8,839 nucleotides of DNA, from NCBI GenBank assembly GCA_002347965.1, contig DDYN01000002.1, positions 1-8,839 of the forward strand. Reading direction: 5' to 3'. Made by a program: the position numbers and the translations under genes. Positions 5,287 through 8,839 of this stretch are shown piece by piece (position 1 is the stretch's first letter; each line of letters begins with the position of its first letter). The notes under the pieces are model-generated. The model searched no databases. It was not told the origin of the DNA and worked only from the letters and a program-made list of their open reading frames with translations. Origin of the DNA: UBA2233 sp002347965 [NCBI: Nitrospirae bacterium UBA2233] (GTDB taxonomy: Bacteria > UBA2233).

Positions 5287-6800
5287 GCTATCAGCAAAGA
5301 TTTGTATATCTCGAGGTAGCCCTCTGCCGTTTTTTGCCAGGAAAAATCGGCCTTCATCGCGTTTTTCGCCATAGCGCGCCTGGTAGCCTTTCTTTTGTAG
5401 ACTGCCAAAGCAGCATCTACCGCGCCAAGGAGGCTTGGGACATCGTAGCCCTCGAAGAGGAACCCGGCGGCTTTTTTTGAGCCGGGCCCGTGGGGGACGA
5501 TCGTGTCTTTGAGCCCTCCCGTCGCCCTGGCGATGGGAAGAGTCCCGTAGCGCATGGCGTGCATCTGGACGAGCCCGCAGGGCTCGTAGCGAGACGGGAT
5601 CAAGACAAAGTCCGCCCCCGCCAAAACCTTATGGGCAAGCGCCTCGTCGAAGGCGATGCACACCTTGACGTTGTCGTGCGCGGCCTGAAACGCGCTTAGG
5701 GCCTGCTCGTAGCTCGCCTCGCCTTTTCCTACGATCGCAACCTGCAACGCCCTTTTGGCCAACGCCTCGAGCGTCTCCAGCAAAAGCCCGATCCCCTTTT
5801 GCTCGGCAAGCCGGCTGACCATCCCTACCAACGGAATATCGGGGGCTTGAGGAAGACCGAGCGTTTCCTGTAGATCCGCTTTGCATGCAAGCTTCCCCGA
5901 AAGGTCCTCGATGCCGTAGGAGGCCTTGATATAACGGTCGTTAACGGGGTCCCACACCTCATAATCTGCACCGTTTAGGATACCCTCGAGGTTGCTTGCT
6001 CGGTTTTGTAGGACACCTTCAAGCCCGAACCCGTATTCCGGAGTCTGAATCTCTTTGGGGTACGACTTGCTGACCGTCGTAATTTTGTCGGCGAACATCA
6101 GGCCGCCTTTCAAAAAATTGACCCTTCCGTGGAATTCGAGGAATTCCGGGTGGTACCATTTTTGGCCCAGGCCAAGGAGGGGCCAGCAATTTTCTGTAAA
6201 AACGCCTTGATACCCAAGGTTGTGGATGGTCAAAACAGTCTTTGTTTGGCTGAACTCCGGGTAGCTCTCGGCATCGGCCTTGAGGAACGCGAGGCTGAGC
6301 GCCGGATGCCAGTCGTGGGCATGCAGGATTTGGGGCGGCTCATGCCTTAATACTTCGAGCGCAGCCCTTGAAAAGAAGGCGAAGCGTTCGGCGTTGTCCG
6401 GGTAGTCGCCCTCGGGGGTGCCGTAGAGATCGTCCCTGTCGAAGTATGCGTCCGCCTCGATCAACAGCGCTCGAACGTGCGCTGAAAGTTGGGCCTTCCA
6501 AACGCCAGCTTCGAGTCGGCGTCCTCCAAGCGGCACATGGACTCGCGTGCCGATTCGCTCGAGCGGGACGTTTGCGTGTTTGGCCGAGCGATGGGCGGGA
6601 AGGACGACGGTAAGCCGCTGCCCCAAGCCCTCCAGGGCCCTGGAAAGCGCGTAAACGGCATCCGCCAGCCCTCCCGTTTTGGCAAGGGGAACAACCTCGC
6701 AGGAAACCATCGCGATCGAACAGCTTGCCTCGGGGTGCCTGGCGCGTGCCTTCCGTATGGGCGATTTTTGTGCATTCGCGCCGGGCTTGGCCTGCTTCAT
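5283..6800 (-). CDS. glgA: Glycogen synthase (ADP-glucose, GT5)
   Basis: The product has 505 residues; the family norm is about 480. It transfers glucose from ADP-glucose to the growing alpha-1,4-glucan in the cytoplasm. KTGGLADA (41-48) is the nucleotide-sugar loop near the N-terminus, and HAHDWHPAL, TIHNLGYQG, TPEYGFGLEG and ILNGADYEVW are conserved N-domain blocks. GMVSRLAEQKG starts the second Rossmann domain, and IPSRYEPCGLVQMHAMRYGT with RATGGLKDT forms the C-terminal active-site segment. About 29 extra basic residues precede the usual start (IAMVSCEVVPLA). The ATG at 6800 has AAAGGAG 5 nt upstream, and in-frame ATGs nearer the domain have no comparable site. A run of seven A (coding Ser-Lys-Lys, about 5472-5478) is intact in frame. 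The gene is divergent from glgE and convergent with the MFS gene, overlapping its stop by 4 nt. Confidence 0.95.
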   Translation of the reverse strand: MKQAKPGANAQKSPIRKARARHPEASCSIAMVSCEVVPLAKTGGLADAVYALSRALEGLGQRLTVVLPAHRSAKHANVPLERIGTRVHVPLGGRRLEAGVWKAQLSAHVRALLIEADAYFDRDDLYGTPEGDYPDNAERFAFFSRAALEVLRHEPPQILHAHDWHPALSLAFLKADAESYPEFSQTKTVLTIHNLGYQGVFTENCWPLLGLGQKWYHPEFLEFHGRVNFLKGGLMFADKITTVSKSYPKEIQTPEYGFGLEGVLQNRASNLEGILNGADYEVWDPVNDRYIKASYGIEDLSGKLACKADLQETLGLPQAPDIPLVGMVSRLAEQKGIGLLLETLEALAKRALQVAIVGKGEASYEQALSAFQAAHDNVKVCIAFDEALAHKVLAGADFVLIPSRYEPCGLVQMHAMRYGTLPIARATGGLKDTIVPHGPGSKKAAGFLFEGYDVPSLLGAVDAALAVYKRKATRRAMAKNAMKADFSWQKTAEGYLEIYKSLLIA

Positions 6801-6843
6801 GCCGTCTCCTTTTTTTGGTGCATGTTTTTCGCCTACCTTGAAA

Positions 6844-6871
6844 TTTTTATAATTTTCACGGTATGAGTCAA
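6844..6871 (-). promoter_or_regulatory. Candidate sigma70-type promoter of glgA
   Basis: Reading the minus strand, TTGACT (6871-6866) is a good -35. A downstream AT-rich block offers TAAAAA (6849-6844) at 16 nt or TATAAA (6851-6846) at 14 nt as -10. This lies 44 nt or more before the glgA ATG. The -35 is convincing; which -10 is used is open. Confidence 0.45.
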
Positions 6872-6894
6872 CGGAGACTTTTGGGGTGGCCTCT

Positions 6895-6924
6895 TTGACA
6901 GGTTTTGGCGTTTTTCTATACCCT
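6895..6924 (+). promoter_or_regulatory. Candidate sigma70-type promoter of glgE
   Basis: A consensus TTGACA (6895-6900) is followed after 16 nt by TATACC (6917-6922), or after 18 nt by TACCCT (6919-6924). It sits about 33 nt before the GTG start of glgE, giving a short leader of roughly 25-30 nt that holds the AAGGAG site (6945-6950). Confidence 0.6.
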
Positions 6925-6956
6925 AAGATGAAAGCTTACGAACGAAGGAGCTTATC

Positions 6957-8839
6957 GTGAAACCTAACCACATCCCTCCCCATGACGGGCAGGATCAGGA
7001 TTACGGCAGGCGTCGAGTCGTGATTGAAAACGTGACTCCAGAGGTCGTAAAAGGCGAGTTTTCGATCAAGCGCGAGGCCGGAGACCTGGTTGTTGTCGAG
7101 GCGGATGTTTTTGTAGACGGCCACGACACGATCGCCTCCGTCTTACTCCACAAAAAAGAAGGTGCATCTTCCTGGAAAGAGTCTCCAATGGAGCTCGTTC
7201 AAAACGACACCTGGCGCGGGAGCTTCAGGGTCGAGGAGCTTGGGCGTTATCGCTACACGCTTATGGGCTGGGTGGATCGTTTTGCGACTTGGTACAAAGG
7301 GTTCGTCAAAAAGTACGAAGCCGGCCAAGACGTCTCCTCGGAGATGCTCATCGGCGCAAAGATAATCATGGATACGCTGCAAGGGGTTTCCGGGGCCGAC
7401 GCCAACAGGCTTGAGACCTGCGCCCACACGCTGACGAGCGATACCTTTCCCTTAGAAGCAAAGATAGGGACGGCCTTGAGCGAGGAGCTCGTCGCGCTCA
7501 TGCGTGGCTACCAAGAAAGGCGCTTTGCGACGGTTTATCCGGTCGAACTTTCGGTCATCGTGGACAGGAAAAAAGCTAGGTTCAGCGCGTGGTACGAAAT
7601 GTTCCCTCGGTCGGCCACGCCAAGACAGGCGCATCACGGCACGTTCAAGGATGTGGAAGGGCTCCTTCCCTACATCCAAGAGATGGGGTTTGACGTGCTT
7701 TACCTTGCGCCCATCCATCCGATCGGAAAAACCAAAAGGAAGGGCAAGAATGGGGCCGTCGTTTGTCAACCGGATGACCCTGGCAGCCCTTGGGCGATCG
7801 GCTCCGAAGAGGGCGGGCACAAGGCCGTCCATCCCGAGCTCGGTACGCTAGAGGATTTTCGCGCGCTCGTCGCGAGGGCGAAGGACTTTGGCATCGAGAT
7901 CGCGCTCGATATCGCCTACCAGTGCTCCCCCGACCACCCTTACGTAAAAGAGCACCCCGAATGGTTCCGGATTCGGCCCGACGGGGGGATCCAGTATGCG
8001 GAGAACCCGCCCAAGCGCTACGAGGACATCGTTCCGTTTGATTTTGAGTGCAAGCAGTGGCCCGCACTTTGGGAGGAATTGGCCAGCATCGTTTTGTTCT
8101 GGATAGAGCAGGGCGTACGGGTCTTTCGTGTAGATAACCCGCACACAAAGCCGTTTCGGTTCTGGCAATGGCTTATCCCCCGCTTCAAGGCGGCCCATCC
8201 GGACGTGCTGTTCTTGTCGGAAGCCCACACTCGTCCCAAGGTCATGTACAGGCTGGCCAAGGTGGGTTTTTGCCAGTCCTACACCTACTTCCCCTGGAAG
8301 ATTGCCAAATGGGAGCTGGAGCAGTACTTCACCGAACTGACCAAAACCCAGGCGGTGGAGTTCTTCAGGCCGAGCCTGTGGGCAAATACCCCCGACATCC
8401 TTACGGAGTACCTCCAAACGGGCGGCCGTCCGGCGTTCATGATCCGCTTGATCCTAGCCGCTACCTTGGGGTCCAACTACGGCGTTTACGGGCCCGCGTT
8501 CGAGCTGATGGAGCGCTTGCCGAGGGAGAAGGGCTCGGAGGAATACTTGGATTCCGAGAAGTACGAGATCCGCACCTGGGATTTGGAGAGTTACGACAGC
8601 CTAAGGGGCTCCATCGCACAGCTAAACCGGATTCGTAGGGAAAACCCGGCCTTGCAAGGTGTAGGAAGCCTTACATTCCACCCGACCGAGCACGAAAGCA
8701 TCGTTTGCTTCAGCAAAAGAACGCCCGACCGTTCGAACACCGTCGTGGTCGTCGTTAACCTGGACCCCTTTCAACGCCATTCGACCTACGTTAACCTAAA
8801 CCTGGCCGAGCTCGGGATTGACGCGGATGAAACCTACGA
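6957..8839 (+). CDS. glgE: Alpha-1,4-glucan:maltose-1-phosphate maltosyltransferase, 3' end cut by window
   Basis: 627 codons are visible; the family is about 660-700 residues, so only the end of the C-terminal beta-domain is missing. The enzyme adds maltosyl units from alpha-maltose-1-phosphate to alpha-1,4-glucan (GH13 subfamily 3). An N-terminal beta-domain and helical insertion (about 20-200) come before the TIM barrel. The catalytic set is complete: nucleophile D393 in FRVDNPHTKP, acid/base E422 in FLSEAHTRPK and D480 in WANTPDI, nearly the same numbering as recalled for the Streptomyces enzyme. ALDIAYQCSPDHPYV and YLAPIHPIGKTKRKGKNG are further family blocks. GTG at 6957 has AAGGAG 6 nt upstream. 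TreS, Pep2/maltokinase, GlgM and GlgB, which would supply or branch the product, are not in view and may follow to the right. Confidence 0.95.
   Translation, partial: MKPNHIPPHDGQDQDYGRRRVVIENVTPEVVKGEFSIKREAGDLVVVEADVFVDGHDTIASVLLHKKEGASSWKESPMELVQNDTWRGSFRVEELGRYRYTLMGWVDRFATWYKGFVKKYEAGQDVSSEMLIGAKIIMDTLQGVSGADANRLETCAHTLTSDTFPLEAKIGTALSEELVALMRGYQERRFATVYPVELSVIVDRKKARFSAWYEMFPRSATPRQAHHGTFKDVEGLLPYIQEMGFDVLYLAPIHPIGKTKRKGKNGAVVCQPDDPGSPWAIGSEEGGHKAVHPELGTLEDFRALVARAKDFGIEIALDIAYQCSPDHPYVKEHPEWFRIRPDGGIQYAENPPKRYEDIVPFDFECKQWPALWEELASIVLFWIEQGVRVFRVDNPHTKPFRFWQWLIPRFKAAHPDVLFLSEAHTRPKVMYRLAKVGFCQSYTYFPWKIAKWELEQYFTELTKTQAVEFFRPSLWANTPDILTEYLQTGGRPAFMIRLILAATLGSNYGVYGPAFELMERLPREKGSEEYLDSEKYEIRTWDLESYDSLRGSIAQLNRIRRENPALQGVGSLTFHPTEHESIVCFSKRTPDRSNTVVVVVNLDPFQRHSTYVNLNLAELGIDADETY

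Noticed and set aside
5472-5478. A AAA AAA slippery heptamer in glgA as a programmed frameshift site
   Set aside because: The zero frame continues through all conserved GlgA blocks to a normal stop, and a shifted product would only lose the C-terminus; no stimulatory element is clear.
5461-5486. CCCGGC...GCCGGG inverted repeat with a T7 loop, as terminator for the MFS gene
   Set aside because: The T-run is in the loop rather than after the stem, and the element lies within glgA coding sequence (Gly-Ser-Lys-Lys-Ala-Ala).
7645-8417. Minus-strand frames of 167 and 189 codons opposite glgE
   Set aside because: The plus strand encodes GlgE with an intact catalytic triad; the antisense frames look like GC-driven shadows.
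1-8839. CRISPR array, tRNA, rRNA or intact insertion sequence
   Set aside because: No regularly spaced repeats, cloverleaf-like sequence, rRNA stretch or transposase with terminal inverted repeats was seen on either strand.

Overview
The window is bacterial chromosomal DNA of moderately high GC (mid-50s % by eye, not computed). Genes are tightly packed with strong AAGGAG-type ribosome binding sites and ATG or GTG starts. I cannot name the organism. The single-gene glycogen synthase, the GlgE-type maltosyltransferase and the QueE/QueC/QueD set are widespread in bacteria, so the lineage stays open.

Layout. Left (1-1143, minus strand): the 5' part of a PAS-domain signalling protein running off the left edge, preceded by a small gene for an amphi-Trp domain joined to a winged-helix-like C-terminus. 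Middle-left (1144-1700): a gene-poor stretch with an AT-rich dyad and a decayed C-terminal piece of a DUF364-type protein. Centre (1701-3845, plus strand): a compact operon for the 7-deazaguanine (queuosine/preQ0) pathway, queE-queC-queD, with 2-nt spacing then a 4-nt overlap, and a small coiled-coil membrane protein overlapping the end of queD. Then (3925-5286, plus strand): a 12-TM-type MFS carrier of the sialate/lactate (SHS, Jen1-like) class with an intact Jen1 signature. Its stop overlaps by 4 nt the stop of a convergent glycogen synthase gene, glgA (minus, 5283-6800). Right (6957-8839, plus): glgE, divergent from glgA across a 156-bp region with recognisable promoters on both strands, cut by the right edge.

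How the genes fit together. QueD makes 6-carboxytetrahydropterin, QueE converts it to 7-carboxy-7-deazaguanine, and QueC converts that to preQ0; QueF and the tRNA-inserting Tgt are not in the window. GlgA extends alpha-1,4-glucan from ADP-glucose and GlgE extends it from maltose-1-phosphate, so the divergent pair joins two routes of glucan synthesis. The MFS carrier probably moves a monocarboxylate such as lactate or pyruvate; its link to either neighbour group is positional only.

I see no CRISPR array, prophage, tRNA, rRNA or intact mobile element, and no clear undescribed system. The most curious items are the amphi-Trp/winged-helix fusion, the 15-codon overlapping ORF ahead of the PAS gene, the extra hydrophobic segment in the carrier, and the DUF364 remnant next to an AT-rich palindrome.
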